Assembly (NCBI RefSeq): GCF_900996225.1 | Contig: NZ_CAAJGL010000090.1 | Location: forward strand, 310,001 to 374,000 | Source of the DNA: Paraburkholderia sp. BCC1884 | Lineage (GTDB): Bacteria > Pseudomonadota > Gammaproteobacteria > Burkholderiales > Burkholderiaceae | Direction: 5' to 3' | DNA length: 64,000 nucleotides | Shown here: piece after piece, positions 26,613 through 34,875 of the stretch | How the letters are laid out: each line of letters starts with the position of its first letter | Position numbering within the stretch: the first letter of the stretch is position 1 | Position numbers and translations under genes: made by a program | The notes under the pieces: model-generated | Told to the model about the DNA's origin: nothing | Databases searched by the model: none | The model's input: only the letters and a program-made list of their open reading frames with translations

Positions 26613-27173
26613 ATGCGACTGTCCGCTAGCAAGTCCGTTGTGGACACGCCGTGTACGGCGTCTGTGCCGCATGCGGTGCGGAGCCGCGCGCGCGCGCGCG
26701 GCAGGTCGACGAAAGGACGCGTCCGCGCGGCCGGTTTCACGCTGCTGGAAATGATGGTGGTGCTGGTGATTGCGGGCATCCTGGTGTCCCTCACCGCGTT
26801 GACGATGACGCGCAACCCGCGCACCGATCTGAACGAAGAAGCGCAACGTCTTGCGCTGCTGTTCGAATCGGCCGGCGACGAAGCGCAGGTGCGCGCGCGG
26901 CCGATTGCGTGGCAACCGCTCGACGGCGGCTTCCGATTCGACATGCGTACCGAAGACGGCTGGCGTCCGTTGCGCGACGATCTGCTCGGACCGCGTCAAT
27001 GGGAAGGCGGCGTGACGGGCGTGACGATCAATTATCCCGGCTCGGATGCGCATCCGAGCCGCATCGTCTTCGGTACCGAGGCGATCGACGTGCCCGTACG
27101 GATCACGCTGTTTTCGGCGGCCGGGAGCGCGACGATCGTCAGCACCGGCAATGGCCGCTACGAGGTGCACTGA
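26613..27173 (+). CDS. gspH: Type II secretion minor pseudopilin GspH
   Basis: About 186 residues if read from the ATG at 26613. A GTG at 26601 and GTGs at 26664 and 26676 are alternatives, and none has a strong ribosome site. The prepilin motif is AG-FTLLEMMVVLVIAGILVS. The leader before it would be ~40 residues, very long, and Arg/Ala-rich because it runs through a (CG)8 tract (26685-26700). The tail shows the GspH beta-rich domain (GFRFDMRTEDGWRPL). Ends 1 bp before the gspI start. Confidence 0.88.
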   Translation: MRLSASKSVVDTPCTASVPHAVRSRARARGRSTKGRVRAAGFTLLEMMVVLVIAGILVSLTALTMTRNPRTDLNEEAQRLALLFESAGDEAQVRARPIAWQPLDGGFRFDMRTEDGWRPLRDDLLGPRQWEGGVTGVTINYPGSDAHPSRIVFGTEAIDVPVRITLFSAAGSATIVSTGNGRYEVH

Positions 27174-27174
27174 G

Positions 27175-27579
27175 ATGCGTCGTTGCAAGAACGGGGTGGC
27201 GCGCGGTTCACAGCGCGGTTTTACAATGATCGAAGTGCTGGTGGCGCTGGCGATCATCGCGATTGCGCTGGCGGCGTCGTTGCGTGCGGTGGGCAGTCTG
27301 GCAAATGGCGAAGCGGATTTGCATCGGCGCTTGCTGGCCGGCTGGAGCGCGGACAACGCGCTGGCGCAATTGCATCTCACGCATGGCTGGCCGAACGTGG
27401 GCTCGACGAGCTTCGACTGCTCGCAGGGCAACCTGCAATTGATCTGTACCGAACATGTGACGGCGACGCCGAATCCGGTGTTTCGTCGAGTGGAAGTGAT
27501 GGTGGCGATGCCCGGGCGGTCCGGCAATCTCGCGCAGATGGTGACGGTGGTGGCGAATGAAAACAACCGTTCGCTCTGA
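27175..27579 (+). CDS. gspI: Type II secretion minor pseudopilin GspI
   Basis: 134 residues from the ATG at 27175, 1 bp after the gspH stop. Prepilin motif RG-FTMIEVLVALAIIAIALAA with Glu+5. Part of the GspH-I-J-K pseudopilus tip that starts assembly. The C-terminal 23 bp overlap gspJ, so translation is coupled. Length is normal. Confidence 0.93.
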   Translation: MRRCKNGVARGSQRGFTMIEVLVALAIIAIALAASLRAVGSLANGEADLHRRLLAGWSADNALAQLHLTHGWPNVGSTSFDCSQGNLQLICTEHVTATPNPVFRRVEVMVAMPGRSGNLAQMVTVVANENNRSL

Positions 27580-28234
27580 GCGCCGCGGCCGATCGGGCGC
27601 GCGTGGTTTCACGCTGATTGAATTGCTGGTGGCGATTGCGATCATGGCGGTGATTGCGGTGCTGTCGTGGCGCGGGCTCGACCAGATCATTCGCGGGCGG
27701 CAGACCATCACGAACGCGATGGAGGACGAGCGCGTCTTTGCGCAACTCTTCGATCAGATGCGGATCGACGCGCGCCAGGCCGCGACCGACGATGAATCGG
27801 GTCAGGCGGCGGTGTCGGTGTCGGGCAGCGTGTTGCAGATCGTGCGGCAGGTGAATGTGCCGGGGAGCGCGCCGCGTCTGGAAGTGGTCCGGTATCGGGT
27901 GTCTGGGGGACGCGTGACGCGGTATGCGTCGCCGCCGTTGGGGACTGTCGGTGACTTGCGCGCAGCGTTGCGCGGTGGCGAAGGCGATGGATGGAGTGCG
28001 GTGCCCTTGATGGGCGGTGTTGGGTCGATTTCGGCGCGGATGTATGTGCCGAAGGTCGGTTGGACTACGCAGATGAACGACGTGCAGAGTGCGATCACGG
28101 AGGCTGATAATAATCTCAAGGTCCCTCAGCTAGGGAGTGCGCCGCTGCCGCGCTCGGTGACGGGGCTCGAAGTCAGTGTCGGGGCGACGTCGCTGGCGCG
28201 GCCGGTGGTGCGGGTTTTTCTCGTCGGAGAATGA
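27557..28234 (+). CDS. gspJ: Type II secretion minor pseudopilin GspJ
   Basis: 225 residues from the ATG at 27557, inside the end of gspI. Prepilin motif RG-FTLIELLVAIAIMAVIAVL, then the long beta-rich domain with DQMRIDARQAA and the VRYRVSGGRVTRY segment. Forms the pseudopilus tip with GspI and GspK. Ends 1 bp before the gspK ATG. Confidence 0.94.
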   Translation: MKTTVRSERRGRSGARGFTLIELLVAIAIMAVIAVLSWRGLDQIIRGRQTITNAMEDERVFAQLFDQMRIDARQAATDDESGQAAVSVSGSVLQIVRQVNVPGSAPRLEVVRYRVSGGRVTRYASPPLGTVGDLRAALRGGEGDGWSAVPLMGGVGSISARMYVPKVGWTTQMNDVQSAITEADNNLKVPQLGSAPLPRSVTGLEVSVGATSLARPVVRVFLVGE

Positions 28235-28235
28235 A

Positions 28236-29483
28236 ATGAGGGTTTCTTTTTTGTCTCCGCGGTGCCCGTTTGCTATTTTTCTTCTGGGATTTGGCCTTTC
28301 CTTGAAGTCATGGTGGTCTGTTAGCGTTCCTCCTGTGCAGGGGGGCACTCACTTTCCTGGCCGCCGTAAAGAAAGTAAGCAAAGAAAGCGGGCTTACACC
28401 GCCAGCCCCCAAAAAAGGTCCAAAACCGAAAGCGGCGCAGCCATCATCAGCGCCCTGCTAGTCGTCGCCCTGTCAGCAATCCTGGTAGCCGGCATGCTCT
28501 GGCGTCAGCAAGTCCAAATCCGCCGGATCGAAAACCAACGCCTTCTCTCCCAGGCGCAATGGGTCTCACGCGGCGCCCTCGACTGGACTCGCCTGATCCT
28601 TCGATCCGAAGGCGATACCTCCGCCGGCATCACCTACCTGGGCGGCCTGTGGGGCGTACCCATCGCCAAAACACGACTGTCGGATTTCCTCGGCCAAATC
28701 GGTGAAGTCCGCGCCGAACAAGGCGCCGCCACCTATCTGTCAGGCTCGATCGAAGACGCCCAGGCCAAATTCAATCTCCGTAACCTGGTGTCCAGCCCCG
28801 CCCCAGGCGTCATGCAGCTGAACCTCGAACAGATCGGCGATTATCAAAGGTTGCTCGTCTCGCTCGGCATCAACAGCCAGCTAGCGAAAACCACCGCCGT
28901 TCAGATCCGCGACAGCCTCGCGCAATCGGCCACCCGCTTCCAGACCGTCACGTCGACCACCGGCGCCGCACCGACCCAGCCGATTCAGGGCGGCGCCACC
29001 GGCGGCAGCTTCACCAATAAACCCGGCATCGAAGATGGCGACGACAGCGCGGCGCGCGCCCCGCTGCAAATGACCAGTGTCGATTCACTACTCGATATCC
29101 CCGGTTACACGCCCGAAATCGTCGCGCAGTTGCGCCCCTTCGTGATCATCCTGCCGACCGTCACCGCCATCAACATGAATACCGCCTCCGCCGAAGTGGT
29201 CGCGGCCGTCGTGCCGGGTATGAATCTGTCGGCGGCGCAAGGCTTCGTCGCGCGGCGGCAAACCGTGTTTTTCCGGAACTCCGGCGACGTGCTGCTGGCG
29301 TTGCGCGGCGCCGGTGTGCAGTCGGTGTCGATCGACCCGAGCGAGTTCGACGTCAACACCAGTTATTTCCTGATCCACGGCCGCGTGCAGCATGAACGCG
29401 CCGAAGTCGACCGGACAACGCTCGTCTATCGCGATGCAATGACTCACACTACGCGTATCGTGCGGGTACAAGACCAACTATGA
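28236..29483 (+). CDS. gspK: Type II secretion minor pseudopilin GspK with an atypical, repeat-derived N terminus
   Basis: 415 residues from the ATG at 28236. Family core from about residue 68: SGAAIISALLVVALSAILVA (prepilin helix lacking Glu+5, normal for GspK), then NQRLLSQAQWVSRGALDWTR and the large globular tip domain with the INMNTASAEVV helix-hairpin. The expected leader is ~6-15 residues, but here ~66 residues precede the cleavage site, including a hydrophobic FAIFLLGFGLSL stretch and KESKQRKRAYTASPQKRSK. That DNA (28250-28425) resembles an interspersed repeat. The true start may be a later TTG (28251, 28302) or GTG (28335). Confidence 0.85.
   Translation: MRVSFLSPRCPFAIFLLGFGLSLKSWWSVSVPPVQGGTHFPGRRKESKQRKRAYTASPQKRSKTESGAAIISALLVVALSAILVAGMLWRQQVQIRRIENQRLLSQAQWVSRGALDWTRLILRSEGDTSAGITYLGGLWGVPIAKTRLSDFLGQIGEVRAEQGAATYLSGSIEDAQAKFNLRNLVSSPAPGVMQLNLEQIGDYQRLLVSLGINSQLAKTTAVQIRDSLAQSATRFQTVTSTTGAAPTQPIQGGATGGSFTNKPGIEDGDDSAARAPLQMTSVDSLLDIPGYTPEIVAQLRPFVIILPTVTAINMNTASAEVVAAVVPGMNLSAAQGFVARRQTVFFRNSGDVLLALRGAGVQSVSIDPSEFDVNTSYFLIHGRVQHERAEVDRTTLVYRDAMTHTTRIVRVQDQL
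28325..28415 (+). repeat. Candidate interspersed Burkholderia-type repeat inside the gspK 5' end
   Basis: A short inverted repeat ACTTTC (28351-28356) / GAAAGT (28371-28376) is flanked by G-rich and AAAGAAAGCGG-type sequence. I recall near-identical text (GGCACTCACTTTC, GAAAGTAAGCAAAGAAAG) scattered between genes in Paraburkholderia genomes. Only one copy is in this window, so the repeat status rests on memory. Boundaries are approximate. Confidence 0.55.
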
Positions 29484-29511
29484 ATAACGCCTATCCCAGA
29501 GAGAGTGGCCT

Positions 29512-30933
29512 TTGAGCACGCTGATCGTCCTACTGCCGCCGCGTGACCCGGCGGTGCCATCGCAGGAATGGCAACTGCCGGAGCTGCCGTTCGTGCTGCT
29601 CGACAAGTCGGGCCGCACCCAGCGCGCCGGGCGTGCGGCGCTCGCGCTGTTGCCGCGCGCCACGTCGACGGTGCTGATGGTCGCCGCCCGCGACCTGCTG
29701 ATGATGCCCGCCAAGCTGCCGCCGCTGCGCGGCCCACGGCTGCGGCAGGCGTTGCCCAATATCGTCGAGGATCAGCTGATCCAGGATCCGCAGACCTGTC
29801 ACATCGCCGTCGATCCGCAACCGGTCGCCGGCGGTCGGCAGTTGCTCGCGATCATCGACCGCGGCTGGTTCCGTTTTATCTGCGAAGCTTTCACGAACGC
29901 CGGTCATCGCAGCCTGCGCGCCGTGCCGGTCACGCGCTGCCTGCCGCAGGCGATCGCGCTCGAGACGCCCGCCGAAGTCGCCGAAATGGTCAATGCGGGC
30001 GAACCGGTGATGGCGGGCTCCGCCAGCGTCGCGACCTCGCTGCCGGGCGTCGCGCCGGTGGTCGCACCGGGCCTGGCGTCAGTGGTGCCGATGGTGGCGG
30101 CCGTGCTCGGCGCCGTGGTTCAGACCGCACCGGCGATGCTGCTCGAAAGCGTGGTCGACAGCGCGGCGGACAGAACGGTGCCACGCGTGGAACTGGCGAT
30201 CGCACGCGGCGTGCAGGGCGAAGGCCTGGCGGTGCCGGCCAATGCGGTGAACGCGACGCTCGGCGCACTCGCCGGCGCGGCGCCAGTGTCGCTCTACATG
30301 CTCACCGAAGTGCCCGGCAATGAGCCGAGCCTCGGGGCAGGCAGCCCGGCGCGGCTGGCCGCGCATATCCACGGCGCCAGTCCTTTGCCGTTCGAACAGC
30401 TGGCGCGCCGCGCGCTGGAGTGTCGCTTCGACCTGTGTCAGTTCGAGTTCGCCTCGCAGCCGTGGCGGCTCGACCGCGCGACGTTGCGCCGATTGCGCCT
30501 GCCGGTGTTGCTGGGCGTGGCCGCAATCGTAATCGCGATCGTCGGCATGAACGTGCAGTGGCTGATGCTCTCGCGCGAACGCGATGCCATCAACACGCAG
30601 ATGACCGAACTGCTGCTCAACACCTTCCCGAAGACGACGGTCGTGCTCGATGCGCCCGATCAGATGTCGCGCCAGTTGCAGCAGTTGCGCGTGGCGGCGG
30701 GAGAACTGTCGCCCGACGACTTCCTTGCGCTCGCCGATGGTCTTGCGCGTTCGCTCGCGCCGCTGCCGGTCAACGGCATCGCCGCGCTCGACTATCAGGA
30801 CCGGCGCCTCGGTGTGAATTTCAAGCCCGAAGTGAAAGTCGACCCGGACTTCGCCAAGCGCCTCGCGCGCAACGGTTTGAGCGGCTCGATCGATAGCAAC
30901 ACCGGCAAGTGGATCATCAGGAACGGACAATGA
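29512..30933 (+). CDS. gspL: Type II secretion protein GspL
   Basis: 473 residues, read from a TTG at 29512 (MSTLIVLLPPRDPAVPSQEW) preceded by a GAGAGAG ribosome site; no ATG fits. N-terminal actin-like cytoplasmic domain that binds GspE (about 1-330), one membrane segment (about 328-348, LLGVAAIVIAIVGMNVQWLM) and a periplasmic ferredoxin-like domain. The middle (about 155-280) has a long Ala/Val/Pro-rich stretch that is less conserved. gspM starts within its stop codon (ATGA). Confidence 0.92.
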   Translation: MSTLIVLLPPRDPAVPSQEWQLPELPFVLLDKSGRTQRAGRAALALLPRATSTVLMVAARDLLMMPAKLPPLRGPRLRQALPNIVEDQLIQDPQTCHIAVDPQPVAGGRQLLAIIDRGWFRFICEAFTNAGHRSLRAVPVTRCLPQAIALETPAEVAEMVNAGEPVMAGSASVATSLPGVAPVVAPGLASVVPMVAAVLGAVVQTAPAMLLESVVDSAADRTVPRVELAIARGVQGEGLAVPANAVNATLGALAGAAPVSLYMLTEVPGNEPSLGAGSPARLAAHIHGASPLPFEQLARRALECRFDLCQFEFASQPWRLDRATLRRLRLPVLLGVAAIVIAIVGMNVQWLMLSRERDAINTQMTELLLNTFPKTTVVLDAPDQMSRQLQQLRVAAGELSPDDFLALADGLARSLAPLPVNGIAALDYQDRRLGVNFKPEVKVDPDFAKRLARNGLSGSIDSNTGKWIIRNGQ

Positions 30934-31433
30934 AAGCCGAACTCGCACAAACATGGGCCGGATTCTGGGACCAGCGCACCGAGCGCGAAAAATCCATCCT
31001 GACCTACGGTGGCGCCGTACTCGCCGTCGTGATCGCGTGGACGGTGCTATGGGCGCCGGCGCAGGAAGGCCGTGCGCATCTGCGTGAATCGCTGCCGAGC
31101 CTGCAGCGCCAACTGGCGCAGATGACGGCGCAGGCAAACGAAGCGCGTCAGCTGTCGGCGGCGGCGCAAGGCGTTGCGCCGACTGGCGCAGCGTTGAAAG
31201 ACGCGCTCACCGCTTCGCTCACCGATCACGGTATGGCCGCGGTGCAGGTGCAGGTCATCGGCAACGCGGTGCAGATCCAGTTGAAGAACGCCTCGTTCCC
31301 GACGTGGACCCGCTGGGTCGACGACGCGCGCAAGCAGTTCAAGGTGCAGGTCGCCGAGGCGCATGTCACTGCGCTCAAGGACGACGGCCAAGTGGATCTG
31401 ACGGCGTCGTTGCAGCCGTCGACCGCCAAATGA
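30930..31433 (+). CDS. gspM: Type II secretion protein GspM
   Basis: 167 residues from the ATG at 30930, overlapping the gspL stop by 4 bp. Short cytoplasmic start (WAGFWDQRTEREKSILTYGG), one membrane segment (AVLAVVIAWTVLWAPAQEG), and a periplasmic domain that pairs with GspL. The family is poorly conserved; identity rests on topology, place in the operon and the typical W-x3-R-E-R start. Confidence 0.9.
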   Translation: MKAELAQTWAGFWDQRTEREKSILTYGGAVLAVVIAWTVLWAPAQEGRAHLRESLPSLQRQLAQMTAQANEARQLSAAAQGVAPTGAALKDALTASLTDHGMAAVQVQVIGNAVQIQLKNASFPTWTRWVDDARKQFKVQVAEAHVTALKDDGQVDLTASLQPSTAK

Positions 31434-31455
31434 CCGCGTCGGCACGGGATCTCGC

Positions 31456-32235
31456 ATGACTTACTGGATGCGGCGCCTGCGCGTCGCGCTTCCCTGGCTG
31501 GCGGTCGCGGTGCTGTCGGCTGCGGCTGTGATGCTCACGTTGTTGCCGGCAGCCTGGATCACGCCGCAGTTCGCCCGCCAGACCAACGGCCACGTCAATC
31601 TGGTCGACCCGTCCGGTTCGCTGTGGCACGGCTCGGCCACGTTGATGCTGGCGGCCGGCGCGGACATGAGCGCCGCTACCCTGCTGCCCGGACGGATCGA
31701 ATGGCATACGGCGTTCTGGCCGCTCTTCATCGGCCGGGTGCGCATGACCATGCTGCAGAGCGAGGCGATGCCCGACTCGATCACCGTCGACGCGACGCCG
31801 CGCAGCGCTACGGTCACGCCCGGCACGATCGCCGTGCCGGCTTCGCTACTGAGCGGATTGGGCGCACCCTTCAACACGCTCGATCTGCAGGGCGATGTGC
31901 GGCTGTCGTGGTCGGATTGGCGCAGCTTCAACCGCGAGGCGTTCGGGCAACTGAACGTCACGCTGAACGACGTCAGTTCGCGGGTCTCGGTGGTCAAGCC
32001 GCTGGGCTCGTATCGTTTGATGTTTCAGGCGGAGGGCGCGTCGTCCACGCTCAATCTGACCACGCTGAAGGGGCCGCTGATGTTGAGCGGCAACGGCACG
32101 GTGTCGGCGGCGATGACATCGTTTCACGGCTCGGCCAGCGCCGCGCCCGAAGCGCGCGACAACCTCGCGGGGCTGTTGAATCTGTTGGGACGACCCAGCG
32201 GACCGGATACGGTGGCATTGGCTTTCGTGCACTGA
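31456..32235 (+). CDS. gspN: Type II secretion protein GspN
   Basis: 259 residues: an N-terminal membrane anchor (about 14-36, LPWLAVAVLSAAAVMLTLLP) and a periplasmic domain with the DPSGSLWHGSATL signature of GspN. It is a non-essential accessory part in many type II systems. It ends the operon and is followed by a hairpin terminator at 32269-32307. gspO, the prepilin peptidase gene, is not in the cluster. Confidence 0.9.
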   Translation: MTYWMRRLRVALPWLAVAVLSAAAVMLTLLPAAWITPQFARQTNGHVNLVDPSGSLWHGSATLMLAAGADMSAATLLPGRIEWHTAFWPLFIGRVRMTMLQSEAMPDSITVDATPRSATVTPGTIAVPASLLSGLGAPFNTLDLQGDVRLSWSDWRSFNREAFGQLNVTLNDVSSRVSVVKPLGSYRLMFQAEGASSTLNLTTLKGPLMLSGNGTVSAAMTSFHGSASAAPEARDNLAGLLNLLGRPSGPDTVALAFVH

Positions 32236-32268
32236 CCGTCCGCCCGACTCCCGAAGCGTGAGTGATGG

Positions 32269-32307
32269 AAAAAAGGCCTGGTCGCGTCACGCGGCCAGGC
32301 CTTTTTT
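32269..32307. terminator. Bidirectional terminator between gspN and the NodT-type gene
   Basis: Stem AAAAAAGGCCTGG / CCAGGCCTTTTTT with A- and T-runs on both sides, placed between two convergent genes. It can end transcription of the gsp operon (+) and of the outer-membrane channel gene (-). Confidence 0.88.
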
Positions 32308-32343
32308 GTTTTGCGTCGAGCGCTTTGGGCGCGCTGCGTGCGC

Positions 32344-34053
32344 CTATTGGGTCTGTGTCTGTGTCTGCGACACCGCGGCTCCGCTTTGCGCAGCAGGCAT
32401 AGCTGCTCCGCTTTGCGCAGCAGGCATAGCTGCTCCGCTTTGCGCAACAGGCATAGCTGCTCCGCTTTGCGCAGCAGGCACCGCCGCTCCGCTCTGCGCA
32501 ACAGGCACTGCTACGCCGCTCTGCGCGGCAGGCACAGCCGATGCCGCCGGCACCGGCGCCGGTGCGGCTACCTCGCCTGTTTCGCGATTCATTTGCGACG
32601 CGTCCCAGCCGCCGCCCAGCGCCTTCACCAGACCCACCGACGACACCATCCGCTGGCCCGCGATGTTTTCCAGCTTCTGCTCGGCGGTGAAGGCGGTAGT
32701 TTGCGCGGTCAGCACGTTGACGTAGCCGACCGTGCCCGCCTTGTACTCGTTCGTCACGATGGCGAGCGCCTGACGGGCCGAATCCACCGCTTGCCGCTGC
32801 ACGACGATTTCCTGTTCGAGGATGCGCTGCGACGCGAGGTTGTCCTCGACATCCTGGAACGCGGCCAGCACCGTTTGCCGGTAGCTCGCGACGTCCTGAT
32901 CGTAGGCCGCGCGCGCCGCGTCGGTCTTTGCCTGGCGCAAGCCGGCGTCGAAGAGCGTGCCGGCCAGTTGCGGGCCGAGGGTCCAGAAGCGCGACGGCGC
33001 AGTCAGCAACTGCGAGAAGATGGAATTTTCGAATCCACCGCTGGCGGACAGTGTAAGTGTCGGGAAGAACGCAGCGATCGCCACGCCGATCTGCTCGTTT
33101 GCCGCCGCCGCTTTGCGTTCCGCCGATGCGATGTCCGGACGCCGCTCGAGCAGCGCCGACGGCATCTGCGCCGGTACGGCGGGCGGCGTGGCGGCAAGCG
33201 GCGACGGCGGAATCGCGAAGGCCGACGCCGGTTCGCCGACCAGCACCGCGATCGCATGTTCGTCCTGGGCACGCTGTACGCCGTTGTCGATGGCCGCTGC
33301 CTGCGCCGATTGCAGTTGCGTTTGCGCCTGAATCACGTCGGAGCGTGCGGCGACGCCGGCGGCGTACTGGTTCTGCGTGACTTGCAGCGAGCGCTGATAA
33401 GCCGCGACGGTGTCGTCGAGTAGCTTCTGGGTCGAGTCGAGGGCGCGCAGTGAGAAGTAGGTTTGCGCGAGCGTAGCCTGGGCCGAGAGCCGTGCGTTGG
33501 CGAGATCCGCCGCCGCGCCCTGTTGACCGGCTTTCTGCGAATTGACCGAACGGGTAACCGAACCCCACAGATCAGGCTCCCAACTGGCGTCGAGTTGCAC
33601 ATTAAAGCTGTTGTTGACGCCCGAGCGGCTCGTTGCCGTGGTCGAATTCCCGCCCGACGACACGCCGTTGCCCGAGCGCGTGGCGCCCGCCGATGCGCCG
33701 ACTGTCGGGAAATACGCGGCACGCGCCTCGCCGACCAGCGCGCGGGCCTGGCGGTACGCGGCGGCATATTGCGCAACCGTCTGGTTGGCGACATTCAGCT
33801 TGTCTTCCAGCGCGTTGAGTTGCGGGTCCTGATAGATCGTCCACCAGTCGCCGCGATCGTGCTGATCGGCCGGCTCGGCCACTTTCCAGCCTGGCGCGGC
33901 TTCCTTGTACGAAGCGGGGATCTCGGCGGCAGGCCGCTTGTAGTCCGGGCCGACAACGCAAGCCGCCAGCAGGCTGGTGAGAGCCGCTGCGACGGCGAGG
34001 GTCAGGGCGCGAGGCACGAGTGTCCGCGCACGCACGATTCGATCAGACTGCAT
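32344..34053 (-). CDS. NodT-family RND/MFS outer-membrane efflux lipoprotein with C-terminal repeats
   Basis: 569 residues from the ATG at 34053 (MQSDRIVRARTLVPRALTL), with an AAGGAA ribosome site. Lipobox LLAAC then VVGPDYKRPAAEIP, and two outer-membrane efflux (TolC-like) repeats with SWEPDLWGSVTRSV. It provides the outer channel for a tripartite drug exporter. The normal protein ends near WDASQMNRETGEV. A further ~80 residues are six 9-residue units like AAQSGAAMP (32368-32529) and QTQTQTQ. It is divergent from a MarR gene and a DHA2 exporter, its likely partner. Confidence 0.92.
   Translation of the reverse strand: MQSDRIVRARTLVPRALTLAVAAALTSLLAACVVGPDYKRPAAEIPASYKEAAPGWKVAEPADQHDRGDWWTIYQDPQLNALEDKLNVANQTVAQYAAAYRQARALVGEARAAYFPTVGASAGATRSGNGVSSGGNSTTATSRSGVNNSFNVQLDASWEPDLWGSVTRSVNSQKAGQQGAAADLANARLSAQATLAQTYFSLRALDSTQKLLDDTVAAYQRSLQVTQNQYAAGVAARSDVIQAQTQLQSAQAAAIDNGVQRAQDEHAIAVLVGEPASAFAIPPSPLAATPPAVPAQMPSALLERRPDIASAERKAAAANEQIGVAIAAFFPTLTLSASGGFENSIFSQLLTAPSRFWTLGPQLAGTLFDAGLRQAKTDAARAAYDQDVASYRQTVLAAFQDVEDNLASQRILEQEIVVQRQAVDSARQALAIVTNEYKAGTVGYVNVLTAQTTAFTAEQKLENIAGQRMVSSVGLVKALGGGWDASQMNRETGEVAAPAPVPAASAVPAAQSGVAVPVAQSGAAVPAAQSGAAMPVAQSGAAMPAAQSGAAMPAAQSGAAVSQTQTQTQ
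32368..32529 (-). repeat. Six 27-bp tandem repeats in the channel gene 3' end
   Basis: Six in-frame 27-bp units encode A/V-A-Q-S-G-A/V-A-M/V-P. The three nearest 32400-32470 are nearly identical, and those toward 32529 have diverged. A short QTQTQTQ coding run (32347-32367) follows. Being a multiple of three, copy-number change would alter tail length without a frameshift. Confidence 0.9.
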
Positions 34054-34241
34054 GCAATGAATTCCTTCTGGACGCCGCGGCGCGGCCGATGGCGGCACCG
34101 CCGGCCGGGCGAGATCTTGGTCTGCCGGAATGTTAGCGTATGAGCCCGCCGGAAGCGGGAAACCGAAAGGTTAATGCGAGGAAGGAGGCAGGTGTGTTAC
34201 TGAGGGTGTCTTGAAGGTTACGTGCTGTTACTGAACCGGCC

Positions 34242-34622
34242 CTAAGCGCGCGAATCCGCTGATTTAGTCTGACGGGCCTGCTTGCCGGCAGCGGCACGGC
34301 AAGGCGCATCGCCGCGAGCCTGGCAAGGGCCGGTGCCGCTGTGGCTGGCAGTTTGCCCGATCGTGCCAGTTGAACCAGAACCGGCCTTCGCGATGGCGGC
34401 TGGCGCCGCCTTGCCCATGGCCGTTTCAGTTTGCCCGCCCTTGCGCCCCCGCCGATGCTCGACCCACGCCAGCACCACCACGCCGACCGACCCACCCGGC
34501 AGAATGAACAGCACCGCGAAGAGTGCGAGTTTCCACCAGCGGTGCGGCCCTTGAAAGCTACTCAGCGCGGAATCGGTCAGGGAGCGGCTCCAGCCGCCAA
34601 GCGTGTTTTTGAGGTACAGCAT
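34242..34622 (-). CDS. Hypothetical membrane protein, 126 residues
   Basis: Not recognised. One membrane segment (about 33-53, LALFAVLFILPGGSVGVVVL), preceded by a short amphipathic start (MLYLKNTLGGWSRSLTDSAL) and followed by an Arg/Lys-rich and then Ala/Gly/Ser-rich low-complexity tail. The PHRWWKLALFAVLFILPGGS region looks like a real protein, and it has a possible AAGGA ribosome site. It is between the outer-membrane channel gene and its MarR regulator, without clear functional link. Confidence 0.55.
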   Translation of the reverse strand: MLYLKNTLGGWSRSLTDSALSSFQGPHRWWKLALFAVLFILPGGSVGVVVLAWVEHRRGRKGGQTETAMGKAAPAAIAKAGSGSTGTIGQTASHSGTGPCQARGDAPCRAAAGKQARQTKSADSRA

Positions 34623-34814
34623 CGGAAAAATCCTTTGTGCGCGTCGCTCTTGCGGCGGGCAGACAATCGGTCAGAACATAGTCTCGGGTGGCGCGGATCG
34701 CGCGTAACTCGTTGCCTGCAATAATATTGACTATGCAATTAAATTTCAAGATACTTTGCCTCGCGTGCGAGGTCCGTGTTGTTTTTCGGCGGATCGCCCT
34801 ACGTGAAATCAGGT

Positions 34815-34842
34815 TTGACTTGTCTGCTTAGGCAGCTAAAAT
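34815..34842 (+). promoter_or_regulatory. Predicted promoter with an internal dyad, upstream of the MarR gene
   Basis: TTGACT (34815-34820), 16-bp spacer, TAAAAT (34837-34842). The spacer contains the hairpin CTGC-TTAG-GCAG, a plausible operator for self-repression by the MarR protein encoded at 34876. A second promoter-like pair is at 34727 (TTGACT) and 34750 (GATACT), spacer 17 bp. Confidence 0.55.
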
Positions 34843-34875
34843 CCGATCTGCTTGCTGACGTTGCCCGGATACACG

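Noticed and set aside
32368..32529. CRISPR-like array
   Set aside because: Units are contiguous 27-bp coding repeats without spacers.
32051..33568. 505-codon minus-strand frame overlapping gspN and the channel gene
   Set aside because: Different frame from the lipoprotein gene; composition is repetitive and there is no motif.
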